Under the pieces are notes generated by a model. That model did no database searches, was not told where the DNA came from, and saw only the letters and a program-made list of their open reading frames with translations. Both the position numbers and the translations under genes were made by a program. Shown one piece after another: positions 46,761-60,012 of a stretch of DNA of 64,000 bases. Each line of letters opens with the position of its first letter. The first letter of the stretch is position 1. Location of the stretch: positions 316,136,116 to 316,200,115 of the forward strand of contig NC_134710.1 of assembly GCF_043290135.1 (NCBI RefSeq), written 5' to 3'. Source of the stretch: Rhipicephalus microplus (taxonomy: Eukaryota > Arthropoda > Arachnida > Ixodida > Ixodidae).

Positions 46761-49700
46761 TACAATAAAATACAATCATTGAACGTATTAATGAACAAGT
46801 TATCGCTAAAACATGCCGATTCACACTTTCAGGAGATACTTCATTTCATTTTTTTAAAGCGACAGTGGAACTACGTTGACACAATCATCTTTGTTTTCCT
46901 GAACGCAAAAAGCCTCATAATTTCCCGTTGGCGTTGCTCCGCGTAAGTGCCTTGAATATCGCTATCTTTATTGGTTGGCTCAAAGTCACATTTTTCGCAA
47001 TGGTCTGCAAAGTGGCTACTCAATCACCCTTTTAGCGAGTATGAATGTTCTCGTAACCTTTCATTTACGCATCGGCCTCTGTTTGGCTGGTGTAACGTCT
47101 TCCGCAAGTGAGGGGAATCTTATAAATAACGTTCCCTGGGCTAGAGACAGGATATTGCTACCGTGTTCAAATCTTAAAGGCAAATTTTAATGGTCTCCGA
47201 ATTTCCTTAAAGAGTTTCAAAGCGCGAGGCGAGGCAGGAACCTCCCTGCCGCAAGGGGCTTGCGTAGAATAAGGCTTACAGAATGCTTCGCATTAAAGAA
47301 AGCCACGATCTTCCCACTGTCCCTCATCGATGAAGCAAACTGAGATTCCGGTGTTGCAAACTTCATGTTACACACACATCAGCCGAGCATATAGCATTGA
47401 AATAACCCTTTGTAGGTTTTCTTTTCACCACCATGCTACCATTTCATGCGCACGTACCATCATTGGCTTTAGAGAGCTAGCCTCTTGCGCAGCGCTGTAT
47501 ATACCGGGTGACAGTTTTTTGCAAATTTTTTCACGTTCGTCGCAAAGCTATTGGTAATTTATTTGGCCACGCTGAAATTAGAGTCGCCTGCGCTCCCTCC
47601 AGGAATACCGCCATTGTGGGCGGGAGCCTCCTCGAGAAAACGGAACAGTGACCTCAACAAAGCTGTTGGTTAGTGACAATTCTGACGATAGTTTCACCCC
47701 AGTTGACAGTGGTAAACCAAAAAAAAAAGATCTACTGAGAAGCAGGTGACGTCGACGAACTGCACCGTCATATTTGTGCCAGTCAGACCATCGGGCAACC
47801 TGAGGCACCTGAGTCGGCTTCATATTCAAATAACTATTGCGCCTATAGACTTAATAAGTAGATTCATCCACTTACTTTTGTGCGTAGTTTGTGCACACGT
47901 TCATGTTCATGGCTGAATTCGCTCCTAACGAAAAAGTTAAAAACAACCTGCATCAGAAAGACGCCGCATCTATATTGTACCAATATTTCAATCCAAGCGT
48001 ATGAAGTGGCACGGCAAGACGGAAGTCACGAATTAGCGTGTAAGATTCGGCTGTGACCACGAACTTTAACTTTCCGCATAATCTCTCACCGTGACATAAT
48101 GATGCTTCCGAGTGCCCCCTAGTATCTTATTGTAATTGTTGCTCTATAAGTGAGAATTACAGATCATTGAAAGTGAATCAAAGTGAACCTGAAAATCGCA
48201 ATAATTCTCTGGTTCAAAATTACCTATAACATCAATTGATCGAAACTTTTGAATTGACATTTCCAGTTTTTTTATTTCATCCTTCATCTTTAAAAAACAA
48301 GTGCCATGACAGGAGCGAAAAGCCGCTGTTATAGCGGCTTGAAGAAGGGCACTGCCCTGCCCTGCAGAATTTGGCAACAGACACTCCACTATTTTCACAC
48401 ACGAAAAAACTGCAGGCCATAGATACACAAATCATGTTCTAAAAACACTACAAGTAACACTGGCATGTGTTTTACACGTATACAGCACTACGAACATGTA
48501 TTGTTTTTAACACACAGACAAAGAAACATCTCATATTTTGTGCGAACAGTACGAAACTTTCGAGAACAGAATCGCAAACATACATGGTGAAACCATACAG
48601 ACTTCCAAGTACATCAGAATGTGTAAAACAGCTTTCATGCACAACCAAAATTGAAGCTTTATTATACCTAACAAGCAAAAGAAAACCAGCACAAATTCCG
48701 CAAATGACTTACTCATGCCGACGTAAAGTATTTTAATGCATGGTTTCTGATCAATTCGGGAGGACATGTGTACTCTTCTTTTTTTCAAGCCGAACACTTT
48801 CTGACACTGTACCACAGAGGCAAATCATCGATATTTTTGTAAGATAACTTTTGTGCTGTTGGAAGACTTCAACAGGGTGAGGTGGAGACATATCAGTGCA
48901 CATGCACTGTTTCGTTAAATTTTTACAAATTGACGATACAACATTAACCATGACTGCATGTAAGTACTGGAGGTCAGGGGCCTCAAACCCGTTGCCGGCG
49001 GCCCGCTACCGACTGTCTTCGTTCGTTCTTTTTTAATGTTTTATATTTATGACTATGAGCAAACTACACCTAACTAATTTTAGACATTTTGTTTTCTAAA
49101 TCACCCCCTGCAGTTGTCATGTGTTGATACAAACCGTGTAACAAAAGTCCGAATCTCTGTCCAGAGTGCATAGTAATTTTGCAGATCGACATTGCTGGGG
49201 CCGATATGTTCGTATCCTGGCGCCAAATTTTCAGAAACGATCCATAAATGGCAATGTTAGCTGAAACATTTACAAACTACACCAACCGCTCCTCGCCGTT
49301 CTTCTTCCTTATCGTGGCCTTTAGAGGAGTAAATTTTCGTCAGTGTGGCCCGCTAGTTGAGGCGAGTTTGAGAGCTACGCTACTATAAATATTTTTTGTA
49401 TATATGGTATATGGTATAATATATGGTGTTATACATGTTATATGTCCCATTTTGCAATACTGCAGCATTCTACTATAATAGCTTGCAAGGTGTTTTTCTT
49501 TTCTGTTTTTTATGCAGATCCAAAAGCTGCATGCTTATACAATGTTTCTTCATTTTTCACAAAATATTTCATAGTGCTTTAAAAGAATACAGTGCTCTCT
49601 TAAAGGCACTTCAGTGTTGGCATGTATATGTCCCTTTAAAACATGACTTCGAAAGACCTCGAGAATCACTGATTCAGATCACTAAGGAGTGCCACTCATA

Positions 49701-49920
49701 CCGCCGAATCACAAAAGCAGCGCCGAAGAACCGCTCGCTACGTGATTCATCTTCGTTTAATCATCCCTGGCTTGTCTTCCACTGAATCAGAGATTCGGGT
49801 TCAAGTGTGGGTGCATCTTAAAGAACAAGCGTTCATAGCCTTACAGTCGAGTCATCCGACCGCTAAAACATGTACAAAGCGCCGTGCGAGGTATACCTTT
49901 ATGATCAATTGTCTCTCATG
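46761..49920. other. No gene recognised; possible transposon pieces
   Basis: GGGCGGGAGCCTCCTCGAG near 47618 looks like a tick dispersed repeat (recalled, weak). Frames of 94 aa at 48144-48428 and 48531-48815 and 120 aa at 49423-49785 have no known motif. AT-rich microrepeats near 49395-49440. Confidence 0.35.
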
Positions 49921-49922
49921 TA

Positions 49923-50378
<456 letters not shown>

Positions 50379-50840
50379 CTCTCGTGCTACATGGCGAGGA
50401 GAAATCCTCTCACAGATTGCTCGAGGAAACTTCAACATCTAGAGTACGCTGTAAACTTTCTCAGGGTGCCTCCTGCAAGTACCGGGAATGCACAGTGACA
50501 CTTAAATATGCGCATACTCATCGAAACGCTATAAGGCGTGCTTTGTAATCCTAATGGTATGATGTGAAGTACCCACTATACGCTTCCGTATGGCGCAAAG
50601 AGTCCCAGCTGTCGTACACCTTGTTGGTGCTGTAGCTAATGATGAATTGCTGCTGAGTTATTTGTGATGCCTTGCCAGATTAAATCCACTCACTCACTAC
50701 TCAGTTTAAACGAAGATATGGCTGGTGGTGTATCTTAAGCTTCCGCTACGAAATATTTTGCATAGCTGCTAACTCGACTCCTTGCCCGACATGAGGCCTT
50801 TACAAGGTTTTTTTTTTTATGAACTAGTTTCAAGCACTGG
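50379..50840. other. No gene recognised
   Basis: Short frames, no recognised features. Confidence 0.35.
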
Positions 50841-50905
50841 CATAGCCCTGTGGAAAGATAGTTGACTCCCGCGGAGAGCAACCAGGTTTGATTCCCGCCA
50901 GGACT
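50841..50905 (+). repeat. tRNA-like sequence (SINE head or tRNA relic)
   Basis: A-box-like CATAGCCCTGTGGAAAGATA at 50846-50865 and B-box GGTTTGATTCCCG at about 50884-50896, spaced as in a tRNA. It resembles the internal tRNA-like module of the ~520 bp repeat (A-box TAGCTCTGTGGTAGAAT), but the flanks do not match. Confidence 0.45.
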
Positions 50906-51555
50906 ACTGACCTTTGTTTCTCACTAGAAGCGACAGCTGCTGCAGATGACATCGTCACAAAAAGCAGCTGTTGTAACGGACCCATAATAGCAATACGCCA
51001 CAATACTTGCGACAGAAAGGCACTGATGACCGGAAATGGAAGTAATAAACAAGTGAAAGGGTTCGTAAATAAGCGAGTACATCAACGACATAAAACCATT
51101 CACGAGAGGAACACACCAGTCAGGAGTGGTAATGAGTGCTTGCTCTTACATAACATCATGTGCTGTACATAGCCATAAGGCGAAACAGGCAACAGCCATA
51201 AAAAGATTACATCATGAACATTCTTTTGTCTTTCAGCTTCCGGTCGCTTTCCAAGCTCCTTATGCCGTAGCACGTGGCAAAGGAACAACCAGAAACAAAA
51301 GTTTATAAAAAGAAAGAGCTTGACGGCTTAAATGCGCGGGATTGTTCCGACGGGCGCACAACTCTATTTATCGGCGAAGCAATGCGCACGTACTACACCA
51401 CCTGTACCACAGTAAGCGTTAGGTCTGTCGTCCTCATCTATATTCATGATGAGTTTCGAAAGGGAAAGCTCTGAGTGGCACGAAAACAAGCCTCGCGGCA
51501 AGAAAGCTAAGACGAAAGGAAATGCGAAAGGCGGCAGTCCACGCTCGCCTGAAAT
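50906..51555. other. No gene recognised
   Basis: Frames under 95 aa with no motif. Confidence 0.35.
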
Positions 51556-52440
51556 AAATTCCGTCACAGCGGGAAGGAAACGGTGAAATGGCGGTTTGTG
51601 CTCGACAGGTCCGTCATTGTGATCGCACGCTGAAAGGCGGCTGCATTATGCGCGGGTCGTGATGCTAATGACGCTATAGCGCGTGCGCCCGAGGTGACTG
51701 TTTCGCCGCGTGGGACTCTGTGTGTGAACAGAGGAGGAACAAAATCGCGCTCGGCGTCTGGCATCGTGTGTACACTCACTATAATATTCCGGCTGGCATC
51801 ACTCTCTGGGCTAGGTGGCGTTCCCTTATGGTCGCGTTGGCGTGTCACGGCCCCGCCCAGCGCGTGCCGCCCTGCAGCAAACGCGAGAGGAAGCCGCTCG
51901 CGTGACTCGAGTCCCAGCAGTGTCCCTGGAATTTCCACGGTCTGCCCCGCCGCGGGCCCGCTATTCCCCTCCACACACACACACACGTGCGCCGCTTCTT
52001 TGTCACTCAGCCGAGTGACTTGCAGTTTAGCGGTTCCTGTTTGTTCCCGGCAAAGGAAGGAGGCACCCGCCACATAGATTACCGCGGTTGTGGCGCGCGG
52101 CCGTACTTTGTTCCGCCTGCTCGACGCTTTTGCCGCCAGAGGCGGCAGTCGCGTCACGATGTCGCGCTTATGTGTTTGGTGACAGGCGACGACGTGACCG
52201 ACCTGCCGCTGTGGAGCGTGTGGGCGGAGGTGAAGGGCGAACGCTTTTCGGCAGACAAGAGATCGAAGCGGTTAGGCTCATAGGAGCAAGAAAACCTTCA
52301 TTGAAGGCGCGTCTCAAAAGCGGGTTAAACGAGAGGGACGTCACCGCGAGAAGCCCTTGAGTGCCAGCCGCCCTCTCCGAACAGCCCATGATCCATGCTT
52401 GGGCTTTGCAGGTTCAGGACTGAGCAGCCCAACCTTCCAC
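51556..52440. promoter_or_regulatory. CpG-rich block, possible promoter island
   Basis: The longest GC- and CpG-rich stretch in the window apart from the esterase island. It carries overlapping open frames on both strands (197 aa minus at 51564-52157; 127 aa plus at 51694-52077) without any recognisable domain, which suggests composition rather than coding. A promoter island or CpG-rich transposon could both explain it. Confidence 0.35.
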
Positions 52441-53190
52441 TCCCGTTAGCTATGAAAGACGACGCGGGGGCGCCCGCTCAGCACAGGCCCATATGCGTTC
52501 TTTGAGAGCAAAGCGGCTACAGATCTTAGCGCAATATGTGTTTCAAAAACATTGGATTGGCGTGTATGTTTGGAGTAATCGTCAAGTTAACTTGTTACTT
52601 TTTGTAAGAGATATGGGAGCCAGGAGTTAGTCAGGCAGGAGAGCCTTAAAGTGTGTAGTGTCTTCGTGGCGTGTAAACGGTTCATCAATGTAGTGAAGTT
52701 TTGCACCAACATAGCATCTCAGTTTCGTCGTATATCGAACTTCCTAAAAGTAAAACAAGATCTATTGGTGTGGCTCAGAAATCAGGGGCCCAGGGTTGGA
52801 AACCCTTCTTTTTCCGAGACGGTTTCCGGGCTGCAAGCGAGAGGATATTCATGTCGCTAATCTGAGGGAGCTCCTTGATATCCAAGAGCTTTCGTCACCC
52901 TTGATCTTCCGTATAAGATGTACTCAATGTACAGGTAGTACAGGTCTTAGTCCTAAAGTATGTCTGAAGTATGTAAGCGTAAATATTTTGCAGAGAAAAA
53001 AATCTGACTCCTCTTATATTTCATAAGTGTGAACATTGGTTTCTTTTGTGTATCTTTTAATATTTTCGTCGTATTACTACTACTATTATTATTAACACCG
53101 TAGTGTTAAAGCTAGTCTTCCCCAGTTCATGTCAGCATCTTGTCTGTGACCAGAAAAACGAAGATAACGCGAATAAAATTTTCGGTGCGA
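52441..53190. other. No gene recognised
   Basis: Short frames; small TTATTA/TACTAC microrepeat near 53070-53092. Confidence 0.35.
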
Positions 53191-53192
53191 AG

Positions 53193-53256
53193 TGAGAATC
53201 GAAGCCGGGCTTTCTGCGGTGCAAGCATGTGTTCTACCACAGGGCCACGTCATCGC
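53193..53256 (-). repeat. tRNA-like sequence (SINE head or tRNA relic)
   Basis: The minus strand reads GACGTGGCCCTGTGGTAGAA (A-box) and GCCCGGCTTCGATTCTCAC (B-box GGCTTCGATTC) at tRNA-like spacing. It is related to the modules at 6013-6080, 9398-9465 and 50841-50905 and marks another copy of that tRNA-derived family. Confidence 0.5.
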
Positions 53257-55380
53257 CTTTTTTTTCATTTATTTATTATAATGCGTATTTGAAAGTATAA
53301 CACGTGCTGTGACGTAGTTATGCATGAATTCGGCGACTATAATCGTTGCTTGAAACTGGTTTTAGCAAAATAGAGAGCACTGTATGAACACCAAGTACCG
53401 GAAGGAGTCTTCTTAACGCATGTTATACTGTGTTGCAGAACCCTAGAGTTGCACTAGACGTCAAAACACGTAAACTGTCGAATGAGCGGGTGAATTACCA
53501 CGACCAAGTGGGAAGGTACGCAAGGGAGTGTGCAGTGGGTACTTCGCCAACAGTAAAAGGGAGAATCGGGGAGTAGTGGACACTTAGCAACTGTACTATC
53601 CGCGTCAAATCAAACTCGAACATCGGCAAGCCTTTTCAACTTTCGAAATGCCGAACAAACGATGTCTGTGTTTGGAAAACCCTCATTATAAGGGCCTTTA
53701 GTTTTTTAAAGAAAAAACAGAACACAGTTTTACATTGCAGCTGAAACTTTGTAGCTATCTTGTGACGATTTCAATGAGCAGCATAATGCCGTTGCCTGGA
53801 GCCTAGAGGCAGCTCAGGCAAGAGGGTGGGTTGCAGCAAAGTGAGTAGGCTACTCCAACTAATCTTTAATTCTCCGTATTGATACAGAATGCCGTTTGAA
53901 AGAATTGAAAAGTTGATCTCTGTCTATTTTGCATGTGTATACAGACCCGACGGTTACGTATACTTCTTACTTTGGTTACGCAATCCCGGTATCTCCTCGA
54001 AACTTAATTATTCGTTGGTTAGCTAGTTTCATACGACTTAACGTCTCAAAGCGACTCAGCATATGAGATACGCTGCTGAGGAGGACTCAACGTAATCTAA
54101 ATCACCTAGAACGCTTTAGCGTGAATGGAGATTGCAAAGTAAACGTGTCTCCAGCAGTTCGACTCCATCGAAATGCTACCGCCGGCATCGAAACCGTTTC
54201 CGGTCAACAGCCAAGCAACGTCACCACCGAGCCACCACGGCAGCTTTGTATTGAGGGCCCAATCCAACGAATATCTTCGTTACATTGAATAACATTCTTC
54301 CCTTTGAAGCTTGTTGTCGGCTACTTCCATGCGTTACCTGGAGAAACTCATTCAGTGTTTTGAAAAATAAGTGTGCTAATTGGACGAAGACAAGAAAAAA
54401 ATGAACACGGACACAACTCGAACTATGAAATGATGTTTTGCCGAGGAAACAATAAAACAAAACGTTTGTTTACAGGGCAGTACCAACTCGCCCAGCAAAC
54501 CATCCTTGTTAAGTTCTATTAGTGCATGTGAAGTCTTGTTGAAATTGCATTGCCCAGAAAGCATAGCTGCCGTATACTACCGAGCTAAAAAGCCAATAGT
54601 CACCATAATAGAAGCGCAGAAAAAAAGTGGTGTGACTTTCGCGAAAAAGCTCAAACGAAGTGGAAATTTATATAATATTCCCTTTCTGAAAAATTGCTAA
54701 TTACAGCATAAAATGTCGCTCCGATTTAAAGAGAGCCTAAATAAGTATATTTAATTAGTTTATACCGTAAAATATTCGCAACTATGAACGAAAGCGGATA
54801 TTTACTTTTTACATTGTCTTTAAAGTTGAATGCACGCTTGCCTGTGCATGATTAAGGTTACTTGCTGACTCTCCAAATAATCTTTGACTTCAGCACTAAA
54901 CTACTCAAATTCATCAACAAATATGGTATTAGTAAACCACAAATGCGCTATCGGTGCGCGTGGTGGTCACTAAACTAACTATACGCTTGCTGTAATTATA
55001 AAAAGAAGCCTTAAAAACGCGGCAAGTGGCTTGAAGAATATACAACCGACTCAGAGAAAGAAGAAGCCCAAATCCGCTTTTTGTAAGCGGAGCTGGACAC
55101 TGCCACAAATTTTTATTTCTATGTAGAGAAGCCCGTGCAACAATCATTTACTTTCAAAGGAACACTCTAAATCACGGCGAATAGCTTGGTTCTACGTTTC
55201 TTGTTGTATTTACATTCACATATACCCCATCACATCTTCGGAACAAACTATCAACAGACCTAACAAAACTCTAGTCGTTTACCTGGTATAAAGTTTACTT
55301 ACATTGGTTCATGCTCTCTTCACTTGTTTGAATTCTACCCCCATTCTATATATAGTTTATTGCGCACTCTAGTGCTTGTA
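53257..55380. other. No gene recognised
   Basis: AT-rich; frames under 80 aa. GTTTCCGGTCAACAGCCAAG and GAGCCACCACGG near 54197-54240 resemble a badly decayed Ruka head on the minus strand, but the body is not recognisable. Confidence 0.35.
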
Positions 55381-55401
55381 TAGGATACGACATAAGGACC
55401 C

Positions 55402-55639
55402 GCCTCGCCACGGTGGTCTAGTGGCTAAGGTACTTGGCTGCTGACCTGCAGGTCGCGGGATCGAATCCCGGCTGCAGCGGCTGCATTTCCGATGGAGGCG
55501 AAAATGTTGTAGGCCCGTGTGCTCAGATATGGGTGCACTTTAAAGAACCCCAGGTGGTCGAAATTTCCGGAGCCCTCCACTACGGCGTCTCTCATAATCA
55601 TATGGTGGTATTGGGACGTTAAAGCCCACATATCTATCT
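55402..55639 (+). mobile_element. Ruka-like SINE, full length, with target duplication
   Basis: The best-preserved plus-strand copy: CACGGTGGTCTAGTGGCTAA (A-box, 55410-55429), GGTCGCGGGATCGAATCCCG (B-box, 55451-55470), the conserved body, and the end CCCACATATCTATCT. ACATAAGGACCC (55390-55401) and ACATAAGGGCCC (55640-55651) form a 12-bp duplication with one mismatch. Confidence 0.95.
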
Positions 55640-55651
55640 ACATAAGGGCCC

Positions 55652-57485
55652 CCTTTACAACTCCTCTGCGAGCTATGGTGCCCTGCCTTTATAACAGAAC
55701 TGATGTACATATCTCCTTGTGAATAATAAATGAATTGAATTGAATTGTGTTTGCTTGACTTGAAAAAGCGCTGCAACCACTTCTATGCCTATGTAAGTGC
55801 CGTAAAAGACTTTTAATACGGTGCCCTTGCAGCTAACCTGTAACTTCAAGCACTGTTTACGACGTAAAAGTTACGTGGATGCTAAAACATAGGGATGTTT
55901 TTGTCGGTTGCATCATGTGTTTGTACCGTCAAGGTATGCCGACCACTCTTTACCCGGTGGCGCGACATGCGTGATGGGTATACACCAGGCCCGTAACCAT
56001 GGGGAGAGCCCTTGGACTCCCCCCCCCACCTTTTCTTCCAAAATTCAGATGAAGAAAGTGTTCTTTCTTTTATTCGTCATTTTAATTGGTAGATCTCACG
56101 TAACAAAGAGATCAGTGTAACACGTAGACATGGTTCGCCCGCAGGGTAAGCCACAAGGAGGATCCAAACCTCCTGACCAGGCCCTACCGCACTGGGGCGG
56201 CAGAAGCAACGGATTTGAAAACAAGTCAACTTGGGAAATCCTGAATCAACAAGGACATAATCATTATTATAATAAGGTTTTAATCACCAATTATAGTAAT
56301 AACGTAGCGACAGTAATGAACATAAAATATTAATGCAATCACAGTAACAACACAAGCATTAATGCAATAAAAAACCAAACATCGATAATGTGGTAATTAG
56401 CTATAGTAATAACAATAACTTTTGTTAACATTACATTGCACTCGCCGAATATCATCATTTTTTGTGTAGTGAAAGTTACATTAAATATTGTACAACACAT
56501 CCGCATCTGACTCAAGAAACATGTCCATTATTAAATGTATAAATTCTTGAATCGTTTTACCATTTCTGGCTATTTCAACAACAGTAGGATACACATTGCA
56601 TAAACAGATAATTTCATACTCGATGAATTTCATGCCATAGTTTGTCCTGGGTTTCTTAGTTACCATTGATTTCTACTGAAAAAAAAAGTAAAAAAACATG
56701 AGTTTTTCTATAAAATAGTCCCGGTCGTCAGCAAGTGGGCTCTCCCCGAAAAAAGTAATTCCCAACAATTCACCGCCAGTGTTCCTACCGTAACAAGAAC
56801 CAGGAGTACACATATTTATAAGAGAGTAAGCAATGACTTATGGACCACTCTTGAAGGTAATACTGATGGGCAATTATGGAGTGCAGGTACGAAAGGCCCA
56901 TTTCCAGTTCTACCGCATACAAACTACTCTTTCGGGATTGTTATGAAAACGGAATGATTTATATGTGAGTAATCACCACGATGAACTATAACATGTGGTA
57001 GTCAACAGCACCATGGCGTCGGTATATGCGTGTTGTGCACCGTAATCTCGCGTCCATTAATATTTTGAAATAATTGTGACGTCACCACAGATCGCTTTTC
57101 GATTTTTTGCGCTCATTTCCCGTTTTTTCTTCCTTTAGTTGTCACCTTAGTATAGTGTTGCCCTGCTAGTTTTTTTTCCTTCGTTTATTCTCCTAAATTA
57201 TCGTATCTGTGTGTGTATCTTAATTGTACATTACTATCATGATGTTGGCATAGCTGGCTCTGACATGGCTTGCTTTCACATATTTTTTTTATATGTAAAT
57301 CAAAAAAGTTACTGCCGCAAAAAAAACACAAAACAAAAACTACTTGGGTGTACAGACCTCACTTGTGCGATGAGCATTATCGATATAAATAAAAATACAC
57401 TAATAAAAAAGCGGGCGTGCCGGTAAGTACGCTATTCATTGAAACAAAAACGTGCATTAAAACTTAATTTTGTTGGTACGTTAAA
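55652..57485. other. No gene recognised; possible MITE end near 55988
   Basis: CAGGCCCGTAACCATGGGG at 55988 followed by a C run resembles the CAGGGGCGTAGCCAG-type transposon end (recalled, weak). The rest is AT-rich with short frames. Confidence 0.35.
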
Positions 57486-57488
57486 GGC

Positions 57489-57496
57489 AAAAAAAA
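57489..57496 (-). terminator. Pol III T8 terminator after the tRNA-Gln-like sequence
   Basis: Eight T on the minus strand start 3 nt after the 3' end of the tRNA-Gln-like sequence, where a Pol III transcript through both tRNA-like units would stop. Confidence 0.6.
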
Positions 57497-57499
57497 GCA

Positions 57500-57570
57500 G
57501 GTCTCACCGAGATTTGAACACGAATCGCTCGATTCAAAGTCCAGAGTGTTAATTGTTACACCATGAGACC
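57500..57570 (-). tRNA. tRNA-Gln(UUG)-like sequence, partly degenerate
   Basis: The acceptor stem is a perfect 7-bp pair, GGTCTCA with TGAGACC. The D-arm keeps GTGT/ACAC. The anticodon arm CTGGACTTTGAATC carries anticodon TTG, and the T-arm GTGTTCAAATCTCGG follows. Departures from a working tRNA: the D-loop lacks the usual GG, the anticodon stem has a mismatch (G-G), and the T-stem has T-T. It is probably a recent tRNA pseudogene or a tRNA-derived repeat head, though the intact acceptor stem and terminator keep function open. Confidence 0.65.
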
Positions 57571-57577
57571 ACATTCT

Positions 57578-57648
57578 TGCGACGCCGCGATTCGAACCCA
57601 GGTCTCCTGGGTGAAAGCCAGGTATCCCAACCACTAGACTACGCCGGA
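57578..57648 (-). tRNA. tRNA-Glu(UUC)-like sequence
   Basis: Reads TCCGGCGTAGTCTAGTGGTT at the 5' end, anticodon arm CCTGGCTTTCACCCAGG with a perfect 5-bp stem and anticodon TTC, and B-box GGTTCGAATCG. The acceptor stem TCCGGCG pairs with CGTCGCA with one mismatch (C-C). The T-stem has one mismatch (G-G). It closely follows the canonical animal tRNA-Glu. Seven bases separate it from the tRNA-Gln-like unit downstream, with no terminator between. Confidence 0.7.
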
Positions 57649-57848
57649 TATTCGAGACCGTGGCACGTATTAGACAGAAATGACGTCTTCATACTTGTGG
57701 AGAACAATATATGTCCCACTTCTCTGCATTTAAGAATACGAAACAAGAAAATAGCAAGTAAAAAAATAATTTCGCCTGTAGCGGCACATTCAGTCAGATT
57801 AAAACAGGTCTTTCGAAGAGGACGAAGACGACTGATGCCACTGCGATG

Positions 57849-58470
<622 letters not shown>

Positions 58471-58475
58471 ATTGG

Positions 58476-58672
58476 TGTGGGGCTGGCGAGAAGAATTTTT
58501 TACTGCACTGGGGGGGGGGGGGGGGGGAGGGACATGTCTGCGAAAGAGTGAGTTCCAGCGTTGTGTCACGAAGGCGGGGTCATTACGCATTGTTTTTTTT
58601 TACTATCGCTGTTCTAACGAAACTATTGGGAAGGCGACTGCAATTCCGTGCCCTCTGCTGGCGCCGCCCCTG
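58476..58672. repeat. Possible MITE with CAGGGGCGGCGCCAG-type end and G tract
   Basis: The right end CTGGCGCCGCCCCTG (58658-58672) is the complement of the CAGGGGCGGCGCCAG terminus of widespread small DNA transposons (recalled). A degraded partner, TGTGGGGCTGGCGAGAAG, begins near 58476. A G run (about 58510-58527) lies inside. No target duplication found. Confidence 0.45.
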
Positions 58673-58998
58673 AAGGCGCACCGCCTGGCATCCTAATATT
58701 CCCAGTATAAACTTGTCAACCTGAAGAAGCAAGGTGGGCTTCACTGGATGAGCTAAAGCTGCAGCCCGCCACAACTGGTGTTTCCTGGAGACCAAAAAAA
58801 AAAGAGAAAAAATCACCGCCATATCTACAATGTGAGTCATGTTAGAGAAGCTTCCTCGGAGGTGGCGTTTCTCGGCGAGACCATTTCTGTAGGAAAGCTT
58901 GTTAACGAGCCCGCGTGAGATGTCTACGTCGAAGGCAGCGTTGTCGGGCATGGGTTCCGTGGCCGCCACTGCACAGTGTTGGCCACGTCGATCGGCAC
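58673..58998. other. No gene recognised
   Basis: A 128-aa minus frame spans this and the MITE-like segment, with no known motif. Confidence 0.35.
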
Positions 58999-58999
58999 T

Positions 59000-60012
59000 T
59001 TAAAGGAGCATTGCCATCGAATTTCAAGCTCTAGATGATGCATTAATTTGATTGCTTGGTACACACGAGCTTTTTTTTTTTTTAGCGAAATATGACTCAC
59101 GTACGTTACATAGATGTTATTCTATTTGGAGCACAAGGAGCGTCCAAGGCTCATCGGCACGTTCCCAGCCATATGAGGCATCGACAGTGTTTTGCGTGTT
59201 CAGCAAACTCCAAGGCTATGTTGCCTAGAATATCTAGGCCACACCTCAGGCGCCTAGTGACGATGAGCGAGCAGCGATGACGTCGACAATTTTAGTGTTG
59301 ACATCGCGGTGTCTACATGTGGTACCACCTGGCGGTGGCGCCTGGCTGCATAGAAACGGCTTCACTTGAATTGTTTCGCTTGTTTCGTGCAGCGCGTTCG
59401 TGTGAGTCCTGCGTTTTTGTTGTGCTGCTTTGGTTGATATGCCGTGGGGTGGTCATCGCGAATGTGAAAATTTGAAGCTGAGGTCATCGCGAACAAGTGG
59501 GCGTATGTCGTATACCAGCCAGCGTGGCCCAGGCGTGCGTCTCCAGCTTCCTCTTCACTGCTCGGCCCGGCGTTGATTTCAGATTCACTGCTCACAAGAG
59601 TATCGAACGAAAATGATTCGCCACGGTGCAAATCACCGCGATTGCATATTTATCAGTGTTTTCATTGTCGCTTGTGGACGCTGATGACGGAGGCGACGAC
59701 AATGGAGGTGGCGAAGACATGACGCGTGTGCCAAGCAGACAAAATGTCAAATGAAGGTCATGTCACCATTTTGTGTGGCCACGTCATTTGATAGGGTGCG
59801 ACTGCGGGAGGTGACCACTTGGCAGCGCTGAAAATTGGCGGGCTTTGCACCCGTTTTGAATTGGGTTTTTTACTGGTTATGCTAATCGATTTTACACATA
59901 TTATTCGTCCCTCTCTTGCATTATTAGTACTGAATTGTTACGAGAGGATCGATAACAACGCGCTGACGCAAAAAACGTGACATGCCTCAAGTTGACGTCA
60001 CTGCTCCTTTAA
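59000..60012. mobile_element. Non-autonomous TTAA-target element with short inverted termini
   Basis: TTAAAGGAGCATTGCC starts at 59000. The complement of the right end reads TTAAAGGAGCAGTGAC (ending 60012). Inverted termini AGGAGCAnTGnC are thus flanked by TTAA at both ends, the target used by piggyBac- and Kolobok-like elements. The interior (~1 kb) has frames under 90 aa, no transposase motif and a T13 run near 59072. Confidence 0.6.

Noticed and set aside
51564..52157. 197-aa open frame on the minus strand
   Set aside because: It lies in a CpG-rich block where both strands are open in several frames. No domain, signal or splice context is recognisable, and low-complexity runs (VCVCV) come from an AC repeat.
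55402..55480. Functional tRNA gene at Ruka heads
   Set aside because: A- and B-boxes are present, but the cloverleaf does not close and the sequence continues into a conserved SINE body with target duplications. It is a SINE, not a tRNA.
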